In this document: one piece after another, positions 8,337 through 15,826 of the stretch
Layout: each line of letters begins with the position of its first letter
Position numbering within the stretch: the first letter of the stretch is position 1
Notes under the pieces: model-generated
What the model saw: the letters and a program-made list of their open reading frames with translations, nothing else
Database searches by the model: none
Told to the model about the DNA's origin: nothing
Origin: Chloroflexota bacterium
GTDB lineage: Bacteria > Chloroflexota > Dehalococcoidia > Lucifugimonadales > UBA3495
Length of the DNA: 64,000 nucleotides
Assembly (NCBI GenBank): GCA_028873965.1
Contig: JAPPMU010000059.1
Coordinates: forward strand, 216,355 to 280,354
Reading direction: 5' to 3'
Made by a program: the position numbers and the translations under genes

Positions 8337-9572
8337 TTACCGCTGCAATCCGTCGACAACCGGTCCCTTGAAGGCGTTGTCGCCGCCGAAGACGGTGCCC
8401 ACCGTGCCGGAGTTGAACTTGGTCAGACCCAGGTCATACACCTGCTGCGGGAACGGGATGTATCCCACCGACGCCGACAACTCCTGCCCGCCGGGGCTCA
8501 GGTAGTACCGCACGAACTCCGCTATGTGATCCTGCTGCGCCGCGTCCGAACGCACGTAGATGAACAGCGGCCGACTCAGCGGCGCGTACGACCCGTTGTT
8601 GATCGCCTCGTCCGTCGGCGCGATGCAGCCGTTGCCGCCGTCAATCGGCACCACCTTCACCTTGTCCTTGTTCTCCACGTAGTAGGCGTAACCAAAGTAC
8701 CCGATGCTGTACTCGTCGCCGGACACTCCCTGCACCAGCACGTTGTCGTCCTCGGATGCGGTGAAGTCGCCCCGGGACACGCCGCCGTCGCCGTTGATGG
8801 CCTCCGTGAAGTAGTCAAAGGTCCCCGAATCCACGCCCGGAGCGTACATCTTGATCTCTTCGACCGGCCAATCGGGGTTGACCTGGTTCCAATGGGTCAC
8901 CACGCCCTCCGACTCGGGGCTCCAGATCTTATTCAGTTGCTCGACGGACAGGCAGTCCACAAAGTCGTTCTTGGGGTTCACGACGACGGACAGGCCGTCG
9001 ATGGCCACGGGCAGTTCGATGTACTCAATGCCAGCGGCGGAACAGGTATCTATTTCTTTTTGTCTGATTGGTCTGGATGCATTATTTATTACTGCTTCAT
9101 TGGTGCAGAATTTCTTGAAGCCGCCTCCCGTGCCGGAGATGCCCACCACGACGCGAACGTTGTCGCCGGTCAGCTCGCCGAACTCCTCGGCGACGGCCTC
9201 AGTGATGGGGAACACGGTGGACGAACCGTCAATGGGAATGTCCCCGGACAGGCCAGCGTACATGCTGGGGTCGGTTGCCTTTTCCGGCTGACTGCCGCCG
9301 GAGCCGGTGAATCCAGTCGAACCGCTGGTCGTGGCGCCACCCGCAGTAGCGCTCGCGGCACTGCCTCCGGATGTGGCGACGGTGGAAGCGCTCACGGACG
9401 CCGGGGCGCTACCGGAAGTAGTGGACGCTGCCGCGGAACCCGGGTCGGCGGGAGCCTGTTCGGAAGGTCCACACCCTGCGCCCATCAGGACGGCGGCGCA
9501 GCACAATGCGGCAACGGTCAACAGCAACCGAAATGGAACTTTCGTCAGAGTATCCATTGTGGCGGAACTCAT
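8337..9572 (-). CDS. pstS: Phosphate ABC transporter substrate-binding lipoprotein
   Basis: A 411-residue lipoprotein: hydrophobic signal followed by lipobox MGAGC (Cys34), a long Ser/Thr/Ala/Gly-rich linker to about residue 85, then a PstS-type periplasmic-binding fold. Phosphate-site motifs are visible: [22 protein letters not shown] and DSGTFDYF. It delivers phosphate to PstCAB, but no pst permease, ATPase or pho regulator is present nearby, so it is an isolated copy. The start at 9572 has AGGAGG 4 nt upstream. An in-frame ATG at 9680, also with AGGAGG but directly adjacent, would give an over-long leader. Two minus-strand terminators lie upstream, so it has its own promoter. Confidence 0.9.
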   Translation of the reverse strand: MSSATMDTLTKVPFRLLLTVAALCCAAVLMGAGCGPSEQAPADPGSAAASTTSGSAPASVSASTVATSGGSAASATAGGATTSGSTGFTGSGGSQPEKATDPSMYAGLSGDIPIDGSSTVFPITEAVAEEFGELTGDNVRVVVGISGTGGGFKKFCTNEAVINNASRPIRQKEIDTCSAAGIEYIELPVAIDGLSVVVNPKNDFVDCLSVEQLNKIWSPESEGVVTHWNQVNPDWPVEEIKMYAPGVDSGTFDYFTEAINGDGGVSRGDFTASEDDNVLVQGVSGDEYSIGYFGYAYYVENKDKVKVVPIDGGNGCIAPTDEAINNGSYAPLSRPLFIYVRSDAAQQDHIAEFVRYYLSPGGQELSASVGYIPFPQQVYDLGLTKFNSGTVGTVFGGDNAFKGPVVDGLQR

Positions 9573-9744
9573 CAATCCTCCTGCAAATGGAAGGTTGGGC
9601 GATTTTCTTGTGGATTGGGGAAATTGGCTTTGGCCAAGCGCGGCCGCCACGGGCCGAACGCCGCAGTGTTCAATAGGCATCCCTCCTGATGTTCTATTCA
9701 TTATCCAAACGCGCTGACGCAGCCAACCTCTCGGTCGGAAGGGC

Positions 9745-9773
9745 AAAAAAGAGCGAAATCGTTTGATTTCGCT
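9745..9773 (-). terminator. Rho-independent terminator
   Basis: On the minus strand AGCGAAATC pairs with GATTTCGCT around a 4-nt loop, followed by C and TTTTTT (complement of 9745-9750). It is the second of two same-strand terminators between pepP and pstS, which raises the possibility of a short separate transcript ending here. Confidence 0.8.
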
Positions 9774-9884
9774 GAAAATTTTCGAGAGCCAAGCCTGCCG
9801 CTCCGAAAGGTGCGGCGGGTGCGATTGGTAGTTCGCCAGCGTGGACTGAGTGTGCCGGCTCGGCAACCCGGACTGTGGCGGGCC

Positions 9885-9912
9885 AAAAAATAACGGGGGA
9901 TGAATCCCCCGT
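9885..9912 (-). terminator. Rho-independent terminator of pepP
   Basis: ACGGGGGAT (9893-9901) and ATCCCCCGT (9904-9912) form a 9-bp stem with a 2-nt loop. On the minus strand it is followed by TATTTTTT. It lies about 170 nt after the pepP stop. Confidence 0.85.
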
Positions 9913-10083
9913 GGCGCTGGGTAGCGATGCTTCGCTGGGATTAATCGCGGCAGGCGGGTTGATGGCCGACGCCGCGTCCGCCGCAGCGGGTGCGGTGGGC
10001 AACGCTCCTTTGTTTGGCAATTTCATCACGACAGGATCCGAAACAAACCCACGCGGCACAAAACGACCAAAGGCAAACCGATC

Positions 10084-11412
10084 TCAGCGGGAGTCCGACA
10101 CGATGGATTCGAGCTCGTCCGGGTCTTTCGGAATCGCATCCGAAAGGACTCGGCAACCGTCTTCAGTAACCAGGACATCGTCCTCGATACGAATTCCTAT
10201 CCCCCGGTAGATGTCAGGAGCCTGCTTTGCCTGGGGACCGAAATAAAGCCCCGGTTCCACCGTAAGCACCATCCCGGGCCGCAATCTCACCTGACCTCGA
10301 TCATCCCGGTAGGGACCGCTATCGTGGACGTCCAAGCCCAGCCAATGGGAAGTGGCGTGCATGTAATAGTCCCGGTATGACTGCTGCTCCATGATGCCGT
10401 CAACACTGCCGGACATAACGCCCAAGTCAACCAGGCCCTGGACCAGCGTCCTGGCAGCAGTCCGGTGTACGTCGTCGAAACCGGCGCCGGGCTTGACGTC
10501 CGCGATGGCCTTCCGCTGCGACTCCAAGGTCAGCTCGTATAACGCCCGTTGCGGAGGCGTGAATTTGCCGGAGACCGGCCAAGTCCGCGTGACGTCGGCG
10601 GTATAGAAACCGTACTCAGCGCCAGCGTCGATAAGCAACAGGTCTTCCGGGCCCAGGGCGTCCCGGTTCCGAATGTAGTGCAGGACGCAGGCGTTGGCCC
10701 CGCCAGCCACGATGGAAGGATAACCGTTGCGCGGCGAGCCCAGCTGCCGGAATGGGCGTTCCAGCGCCGCCTGAACCTCGTATTCGTGGACCCCGGGCGC
10801 CGCCGTGCGCATCGCGGCGTCAAAGCCGTGAGCGGTGATGTCGATTGCCCGCTGGAGCAGGGCGATTTCATCGTCGGTCTTGATCTGACGCATCAGGTCG
10901 ATGGCAGGGGTCGGGTCCTCGATACGTCGAATGGGCTTCGCGCCTCTCTGCGCCATGGCACGCCGGCGCTTTACCAACCCTGACAGGATACCGTCCACGC
11001 GGTCATCGCTCCCGAGGGCGTAGTGAACCGTATCGTAGTCCGCGAGCAGCTTGGGCAGCTGGCTGTCCAACTGGTCAACTGAATACGCTGCGTTAGCGCC
11101 CAGGGGTCCAACCGCGCCCCGCACGCCCGCGCGATAGCCCACCCAGATCTCGAAGGTGGGGTCATAGGGACGTACGAAAAGGGTGTACGGGGTGTGGGAG
11201 CCCGGACGCAGCACCGCCACGGCATCGGGTTCATCGAACCCGGTCAGGTACCAGAAGGTGGAAGGCTGGCGGTACTCGTGGTCGACGTCGTTATTGCGAG
11301 CCGCATCATGGCCTGCGGCCAGGATGATCGCGCCGTTGGACAGGGATTCCATCAGCCGTCTGCGGCGGCTGTTAAACTCGCGGGGTTCAGTTGCCAGAAC
11401 GTCGGCGCTCAT
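10084..11412 (-). CDS. pepP: Xaa-Pro aminopeptidase (M24B)
   Basis: A 442-residue metallopeptidase that removes N-terminal residues preceding proline, the same length as E. coli PepP. An N-terminal AMP_N domain (GHDAARNNDVDHEYRQ, FWYLTGF) precedes the pita-bread catalytic domain. Dinuclear metal ligands are visible: two Asp in IDAGAEYG and YTADVTRTWP, His in SHWLGLDVHD, and Glu in TVEPGLYF and IRIEDDVL. It is cytoplasmic. Its own promoter lies at 11475-11503 and a terminator follows, so it is monocistronic. Confidence 0.95.
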   Translation of the reverse strand: MSADVLATEPREFNSRRRRLMESLSNGAIILAAGHDAARNNDVDHEYRQPSTFWYLTGFDEPDAVAVLRPGSHTPYTLFVRPYDPTFEIWVGYRAGVRGAVGPLGANAAYSVDQLDSQLPKLLADYDTVHYALGSDDRVDGILSGLVKRRRAMAQRGAKPIRRIEDPTPAIDLMRQIKTDDEIALLQRAIDITAHGFDAAMRTAAPGVHEYEVQAALERPFRQLGSPRNGYPSIVAGGANACVLHYIRNRDALGPEDLLLIDAGAEYGFYTADVTRTWPVSGKFTPPQRALYELTLESQRKAIADVKPGAGFDDVHRTAARTLVQGLVDLGVMSGSVDGIMEQQSYRDYYMHATSHWLGLDVHDSGPYRDDRGQVRLRPGMVLTVEPGLYFGPQAKQAPDIYRGIGIRIEDDVLVTEDGCRVLSDAIPKDPDELESIVSDSR

Positions 11413-11474
11413 CGAGAAAGCAGCTCTCTTCCAGGAGTCGTGATCGTTAGGTCGTTTGCGTTATGGCCGCCGAA

Positions 11475-11503
11475 ATTGTATCAGACATAGACTGAACGCT
11501 CAA
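11475..11503 (-). promoter_or_regulatory. Promoter of pepP
   Basis: On the minus strand TTGAGC and TACAAT are spaced by 17 bp, about 60 bp before the pepP ATG. Confidence 0.55.
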
Positions 11504-11542
11504 CGTCAACCCATCGACTCATCGGGCCTTTCCAAAGTTGAT

Positions 11543-11622
11543 CCGTCATTCCCGCAGAAGCGGGAATCCAGAAGGTCGTTGTGTTCGGAATGTTCTGGAT
11601 TCCGGCTTTCGCCGGAATGGCG
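11543..11622. repeat. Dispersed two-hairpin repeat (ATTCCCGC..GCGGGAAT type)
   Basis: Two small hairpins, CCCGC/GCGGG and CCGGC/GCCGG, are joined by outer arms CCAGAA (11568-11573) and TTCTGG (11593-11598), so the whole can fold as one nested structure. The motif CATTCCCGC-agaa-GCGGGAATCCAG is a short-repeat type seen in many bacterial genomes. A degenerate relative lies at 48060-48170. Confidence 0.7.
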
Positions 11623-11786
11623 GTTCGAGGTGAAAGGCCGCCATCCGGGACTTTGAAAAGGCCCTGCTCGCGCGCACTCTCGCCTTGCATTGTGTCAAAG
11701 TAGGGGTTATATTGATACATGAAGCACGTATCCGCAATCGGTACGGATGCAGAGACAATAGATCGCGACGTCAGGAGGCGCAAACG

Positions 11787-12032
11787 ATGGTAATGCAGAA
11801 GCACGATATTCACGAGTGCGATACCCACGAACATCACGGGGACGAGCCGGGCCACGTCCACGATATTCACGAGTGCGACGACCACGAACATCATGCCGAG
11901 GTGCATGACCACGATATTCACGAGTGCGATAGCCACGAGCACCACGGGGATGAGCCGGGCCACGTCCACGATATTCACGAGTGCGACGGCCACGAGCACC
12001 ACCAGCACGACCACGCCGGGCACGTTCACTAA
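11787..12032 (+). CDS. His/Cys-rich tandem-repeat protein, probable metal-binding
   Basis: An 81-residue, apparently soluble protein made almost wholly of four HDIHECDxHEHH units. They are arranged as two copies of a roughly 36-residue block, the second ending in HQHDHAGHVH. It holds 27 histidines, 4 cysteines and many acidic residues, with no signal peptide or membrane helix. Such composition binds Zn, Ni, Co or Cu; the DNA of the two blocks is nearly identical, indicating recent duplication. ATG at 11787 has AGGAGG 8 nt upstream. It converges on a CDF metal exporter whose own His-rich arm is also repeat-encoded. Role (metal buffer or storage) is inference; I recognise no named family. Confidence 0.8.
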   Translation: MVMQKHDIHECDTHEHHGDEPGHVHDIHECDDHEHHAEVHDHDIHECDSHEHHGDEPGHVHDIHECDGHEHHQHDHAGHVH

Positions 12033-12056
12033 GCGATACACTCCCCCGCGCGATAC

Positions 12057-12085
12057 GGCCCCGGCTTCAGCCGGGGCCTCTTTTG
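12057..12085 (+). terminator. Terminator of the His-rich gene
   Basis: GGCCCCGGC and GCCGGGGCC form a 9-bp perfect stem around TTCA, followed by TCTTTTG. It lies between the convergent His-rich and CDF genes. Confidence 0.85.
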
Positions 12086-12115
12086 TTGGCCGCGCCGTTC
12101 CGTACCGAACGGGAC

Positions 12116-13426
12116 CTAAAAGGGGATCAAACTCCGCCGTGTGCTCGTCCGCTGCAGGGCCTCCAGATGACCCACGTGGTGGTCCTCGGTGCAGCCGTCA
12201 ATCGACTGTTCTACCTGGAAGGTGATGTGGCTGATGCCGAATTCCTGGCTGGCGATCTGCCGCAGTCGTCGCAGCACCGGCTCGACCTGATCCTTGGGCA
12301 GGGATGGGTCAAGCAGCACGTGGGCGGTGAGCGCTTCGTAGCCCGACGTAATGGTCCAGCAATGCACGTCGTGGATCAGCGTTACTCCAGGCACCTCCTC
12401 CAGGGTGTGACACACCTGGTACATATCCAGGCGGCGGGGTGTACCCTCCACCAGCACCTGGAACACCTTCTGCACCAGGCTCCAGGAACTGGCCAGGATG
12501 AGCAGACCGATCAGAACGCTGATAATCGGGTCGGCCAGATTCCAGTCCAGGAACCACACCAGCAGGCCCGAGATTACCACGCCGATGGAACCCAGAAGGT
12601 CGGCCACCACATGCCAGAAAGCCGCCTCAACGTTGAGGCTGTGCTCCGCGGAACTATGCAGTATGAAAACTACGGCAACGTTGATCGCCAGTCCGATTGC
12701 GCCCACGATGAGCATGTGCATTCCCAGCACTTCGGGAGGGTCACTGAGACGGTGGTAGGCTTCCAGGAAGATCCAGCCGGCAATCAGCCACAGGCTCAGC
12801 GCGTTGACCAGCGCGGCCAGGATCTCGGTTCGGTGATAGCCGAAGGTGCGTTCTACGGAGGCCGGCCGGCTGGAAATCCACATAGCGAACAGGGCCAGGC
12901 CGATGGCCGCGGCGTCGGTGAACATGTGAGCAGCGTCCGCCAACAGGGCCAGGCTGCCGGAGAACAGCCCTCCGATAATCTCGACCACCATGTAGCTGCC
13001 AATCAGCCCAAGGGAGATATACAGACGGCGGCGGCCGGCCTCCCTCAGGTCGTGGTCATGGTGGTCGTGGCCGGCATGGTCATGCCCCGCGTGGTCGTCG
13101 TGCGCCCCATGGTCGTGGCCGGCATGGTCATGCCCCGCGTGATCGTCGTGCGCTCCGTGGTCGTGGCCCCCGTGATCATGCCCCGCGTGGTCATCGTGCG
13201 CCCCGTGGTCGTGGCCCCCGTGATCATGCCCGGCGTGATCGTCGTGCGCCCCGTGGTCGTGGCGGCCGTGATCGTGCCCCGCGTGATCGTCGTGCGCTCC
13301 GTGGTCGTGGCCGCCGTGATCGTGCCCCGCGTGATCGTCGTGCGCTCCGTGGTCGTGGCCCCCGTGATCATGCCCGGCGTGATCGTCGTGCGCACGGCCT
13401 CTCGAAGCGCGCTCATTATCAGCCAT
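12116..13426 (-). CDS. Cation diffusion facilitator (Zn2+/metal exporter), His-rich N-terminus
   Basis: A 437-residue CDF exporter of the CzcD/ZitB type, which uses proton exchange to export Zn or related divalent metal. Residues 12 to about 130 are about seven copies of a 16-residue AHDDHAGHDHGGHDHG unit. Six membrane helices follow, with the metal-site HxxxD motifs in ADAAHMFTDA (TM2) and FWHVVAD (TM5), then a cytoplasmic CDF C-terminal domain with DVHCWTI. The ATG at 13426 has GGAGG 6 nt upstream, preferred over a start at 13441. The His arm is far longer than in typical family members. A promoter and inverted repeat lie upstream. Confidence 0.93.
   Translation of the reverse strand: MADNERASRGRAHDDHAGHDHGGHDHGAHDDHAGHDHGGHDHGAHDDHAGHDHGRHDHGAHDDHAGHDHGGHDHGAHDDHAGHDHGGHDHGAHDDHAGHDHAGHDHGAHDDHAGHDHAGHDHHDHDLREAGRRRLYISLGLIGSYMVVEIIGGLFSGSLALLADAAHMFTDAAAIGLALFAMWISSRPASVERTFGYHRTEILAALVNALSLWLIAGWIFLEAYHRLSDPPEVLGMHMLIVGAIGLAINVAVVFILHSSAEHSLNVEAAFWHVVADLLGSIGVVISGLLVWFLDWNLADPIISVLIGLLILASSWSLVQKVFQVLVEGTPRRLDMYQVCHTLEEVPGVTLIHDVHCWTITSGYEALTAHVLLDPSLPKDQVEPVLRRLRQIASQEFGISHITFQVEQSIDGCTEDHHVGHLEALQRTSTRRSLIPF
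13058..13393 (-). repeat. 48-bp tandem repeat array within CDF gene, about 7 copies
   Basis: In-frame 48-bp units encode AHDDHAGHDHGGHDHG with small changes (GR in copy 3, AG in copies 6 and 7). The high identity between units suggests recent slippage or unequal exchange; copy number may vary between strains. Confidence 0.85.
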
Positions 13427-13732
13427 CAGCGTCCTCCGCAATTAACGAGCGCTAAAGGCTGCGTCGAGTCAGACGATCAACTACACACCATTGCTACGGC
13501 GAGCGTGTTTGAGCATCGATATCGTCGCGCTTCAGCGTTTGATCTGACAAGGAAGTACCCCACACCGTGGCTTCCAGCGCAATGGGCCGCAGAGCGTTCC
13601 GCCTGGACCGCAACTTGATGGATGCCGAAGCGCTGATATAGGGGCACTCGGGAATGTACGCTGGAGTACTTTTTGCAATATCAGTAATTGCGATATTTTG
13701 AGACGCATTTTAGTATCGAGATTGTCGCACGG
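13427..13732. other. Upstream region of CDF exporter gene
   Basis: About 306 bp between the permease stop and the CDF start. I see no gene. It has the promoter-operator pair at 13677-13736 and then an untranslated leader of about 240 nt of unremarkable sequence. Confidence 0.4.
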
Positions 13733-13736
13733 TCAA
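13677..13736 (-). promoter_or_regulatory. CDF promoter with downstream inverted repeat
   Basis: On the minus strand TTGACC (13736-13731) and TAAAAT (13712-13707) are spaced by 18 bp. Just downstream, AATATC and GATATT form a perfect 6-bp inverted repeat with 9-bp spacer (13697-13677). The position fits repressor binding, for example by an ArsR-type or Fur-type metal sensor. The regulator is unknown; no arsR gene is in the window. Confidence 0.45.
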
Positions 13737-14602
13737 GTATCGGACGCGGTCGCCGCGGATGAATTCGGGCGGAGCCAGGACCTTAGAAACCCCCGGCGCG
13801 GGGACAGCACAGCCACCAAAAGGAGCAGGCCGACGGATGCCACTACTATGGTGGGCCCGGTGGGGAGGTCAAAATAGTAGGAACAATACAAACCGACTAC
13901 CACCGCAAGCAAGGCGCAGGCAACGCTGGCCACCATTATGGATGACAGCCGCCGGGCCAGGAGGGTGCCGGTAACCGACGGCACGACCAGCAGGGACATA
14001 ACCATCACGTTGCCCACTGTTTTTATGGCCGCGACCGTCGTCAGCGCCACCAGTAGCGGCAGCATGTACTCGAGGAACCGCACCGGTACGCCGGCAGCCT
14101 CCGCCACGGTGGCGTCATAAGTGGTGAACACCAACTCCTTATAGAAGGCCCACACCACTCCCGTGACCCCCAGCGCCAGGATCCCGACACTGAGAACGTC
14201 GAGCCAGGAAGCCCCCAGGACGTTGCCAAACAGTATCCCCAGCAGATCTCCGGCATAGCTGGCCAGCGAGTTGATGATGATGACGCCTACGGCAAAACCG
14301 CCGGCGAACATCACGCCGATGATCGCGTCGATGCGGATGCCCGACCGACGCGACAGAGCCGAAATCACCAGCGAGGCGGGAACCGCCCAGATGAGCGCTC
14401 CGAGGAACACGTTGGCCCCGAACACGAAGGCGACGCCCATACCGGTAAGGGACGAATGGGCGATGGCGTCGCCGAGAAAAGCCATCCCGCGAAGAACGAC
14501 GAATGTGCCGACGATGCCGCAAGCGGTCGCGGCCAGTGCGGACACCAGCAGCGCGCGCTGCATGAATCCATACTGCATCGGCTCGATGATCAGGTCGAGC
14601 AC
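13733..14602 (-). CDS. ABC-3 family metal (Zn/Mn) transporter permease, orphan copy
   Basis: A 289-residue membrane protein of the ZnuB/MntB family with about eight hydrophobic segments. The family start EPMQYGFMQRALL and the segment LRGMAFLGDAIAHSSL are clear, as is VGNVMVMSLLVVPS in the second half. The true start is probably the GTG at 14602, which has GGAGG 5 nt upstream; the open frame to 14797 overlaps the preceding glycosyltransferase gene and is low-complexity. No ATPase or binding protein adjoins it, unlike the second permease at 60370. It follows the glycosyltransferase on the same strand. Substrate metal is not determined. Confidence 0.88.
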   Translation of the reverse strand: MLDLIIEPMQYGFMQRALLVSALAATACGIVGTFVVLRGMAFLGDAIAHSSLTGMGVAFVFGANVFLGALIWAVPASLVISALSRRSGIRIDAIIGVMFAGGFAVGVIIINSLASYAGDLLGILFGNVLGASWLDVLSVGILALGVTGVVWAFYKELVFTTYDATVAEAAGVPVRFLEYMLPLLVALTTVAAIKTVGNVMVMSLLVVPSVTGTLLARRLSSIMVASVACALLAVVVGLYCSYYFDLPTGPTIVVASVGLLLLVAVLSPRRGFLRSWLRPNSSAATASDT

Positions 14603-14687
14603 AGAGACCTCCGGTAAGGCGGCCACACCGGCCGCGTCTGGCGACCCGGACGAAAGCGCTCCCGGGTCGGCTTCCTGGAACTTTCGC

Positions 14688-15440
14688 TTATAGCTTTCCG
14701 GCGGCGCGCAGCTGATGGCGCACCTTACCGACGCCGCCGAACTTGAGCCGCAGGAGGCCCTTGACGTCCTCCCAGGCGGTCCGGATGATGCGGACACGGG
14801 TATCGGGATCGTCGGTCCAGCGCACCGGTATCTCCCGAATGCGGAAACCGCACTTCTGGGCTAGGATCAATAATTCCGAATCGAAAAACCATCCGTTGTC
14901 CAAAACCAGCGGCGCCAAATCGTGGGCAACTCTCCGGCTGACCGCCTTGAACCCGCACTGCGCGTCACGAAACGGCGTGAAAAACATCGATCGGAACAAC
15001 AGGCTGTAGCCGCGTGAAGTTATTTCGCGCTTCAGAGTTCGTCCGACGACCCGTGAGTCTGGCAAGAGGCGCGAGCCGATCGCGACATGGTATCCCTCGT
15101 CGGCAACTGCCGAGACGACTTCGGGCAGGTGCGCTAAGTCCGTGGAGAGATCGACATCCATATAGACCATGACGTCTGCCGCGCTGTCGGTCCAGGCTCG
15201 GCGCAGCGCCCGGCCGCGCCCGCGCTCGGTGAGGCTGATGTAGCGCACCTCTGCGAATCGGCCGGCGAGATCAGCAGCGGCCTTGAGTGTGCCGTCGGTG
15301 GAGCCGTTGTCGGCGACCACGATGTTCCAGTTGTATTCATCCATGTTGGATGTCATAAACTGGTGAAGCCGACAAACGCTCCCGGGGAGTGCGCGTTCTT
15401 CATTCAGGCACGGTATGATCACGTCAAGGCTGGTTCGCAT
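14688..15440 (-). CDS. Family 2 glycosyltransferase (polyprenyl-phosphate type)
   Basis: A 250-residue GT-A fold enzyme resembling dolichyl/undecaprenyl-phosphate glucosyl- or mannosyltransferases. VIIPCLNEE opens the nucleotide-sugar site, DNGSTDGT follows, and YMDVDLSTD carries the metal-binding acidic motif. PFRDAQCGFKAVSR is typical of this subfamily. No membrane helices, so it acts at the inner face of the membrane on a lipid carrier. The ATG lies only 9 nt from a TATAAT on the same strand, so the mRNA may be leaderless. The metal permease follows in the same direction at 85 bp. Confidence 0.88.
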   Translation of the reverse strand: MRTSLDVIIPCLNEERALPGSVCRLHQFMTSNMDEYNWNIVVADNGSTDGTLKAAADLAGRFAEVRYISLTERGRGRALRRAWTDSAADVMVYMDVDLSTDLAHLPEVVSAVADEGYHVAIGSRLLPDSRVVGRTLKREITSRGYSLLFRSMFFTPFRDAQCGFKAVSRRVAHDLAPLVLDNGWFFDSELLILAQKCGFRIREIPVRWTDDPDTRVRIIRTAWEDVKGLLRLKFGGVGKVRHQLRAAGKL

Positions 15441-15449
15441 AATTGAGAC

Positions 15450-15455
15450 ATTATA
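15450..15455 (-). promoter_or_regulatory. -10 box placing the glycosyltransferase mRNA start at or near its ATG
   Basis: TATAAT on the minus strand ends 9 nt before the ATG at 15440. With a start point about 7 nt after the -10, the leader would be 2-3 nt, with no room for a ribosome site. The -35 is poor. Confidence 0.45.
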
Positions 15456-15579
15456 GCAACAAGCAACCGCAGGGTGGCGCCGGTGGCGAGAGACATTCGT
15501 CGCGCCTCACTCTCCCGACCACTGGCACGCCCGCAGAGCCAAATGGCGGAACACTCACAGTGCGCGCGGACGCGCAAAA

Positions 15580-15609
15580 TTGACAAATATCGAAGGCCGA
15601 TGCTATATT
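15580..15609 (+). promoter_or_regulatory. Promoter of korAB
   Basis: TTGACA (15580-15585) and TATATT (15604-15609), spacing 18 bp, about 220 bp before korA. Confidence 0.65.
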
Positions 15610-15826
15610 CCGTGCGATTAACAGACGGCGTTATCGTGTTCGCGATTAACGATGTCGAACGCGGCACGACGAGTTTGTGGCCCAAATTTTCGGTGACAGC
15701 CAATAGCGCCTCCCGCATCTCAGTGGGCAGGTGTTTTTTTGGCGACGTTCCGAAACGCGCAAATCCAGCAATGGATAACGCCGGCCGTAAATTCGAGGAT
15801 TACAGCCGGTTCGGAGGAACCTCCAG

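Larger units (their letters stand above)
9573..10083. other. pepP-pstS intergenic region with two terminators
   Basis: This 511-bp stretch carries two minus-strand terminator hairpins (9885-9912 and 9745-9773) separated by about 110 nt of GC-rich, hairpin-prone sequence, then the upstream region of pstS. A GATAAT-like -10 occurs near 9700 on the minus strand, without a convincing -35. The open frame at 9694-10059 runs through both hairpins and I do not accept it. Confidence 0.5.
11413..11786. other. pepP / His-rich protein divergent intergenic region
   Basis: This 374-bp region holds the pepP promoter (11475-11503), a two-hairpin dispersed repeat (11543-11622), and the upstream region of the His-rich gene. 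In the last part, GTATCCG and CGGATGC (about 11728-11751) form an imperfect inverted repeat that could be an operator; I see no gene. Confidence 0.5.
15441..15826. other. Divergent intergenic region, glycosyltransferase / korA
   Basis: This 386-bp stretch has the glycosyltransferase -10 at its left end and the korA promoter at 15580-15609, leaving a korA 5' leader of about 210 nt. I see no gene and no recognised riboswitch in the leader. Confidence 0.4.

Noticed and set aside
9694..10059. 121-residue Ala/Pro-rich open frame
   Set aside because: It contains two terminator hairpins and has no ribosome site.
13058..13393. CRISPR array
   Set aside because: Units are contiguous 48-bp coding repeats in frame with the CDF protein, with no unique spacers and no cas genes.
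11981..13618. 545-residue plus-strand open frame
   Set aside because: Antisense to the CDF gene; its Val/Met/Pro repeats are the complement of the His-repeat DNA.
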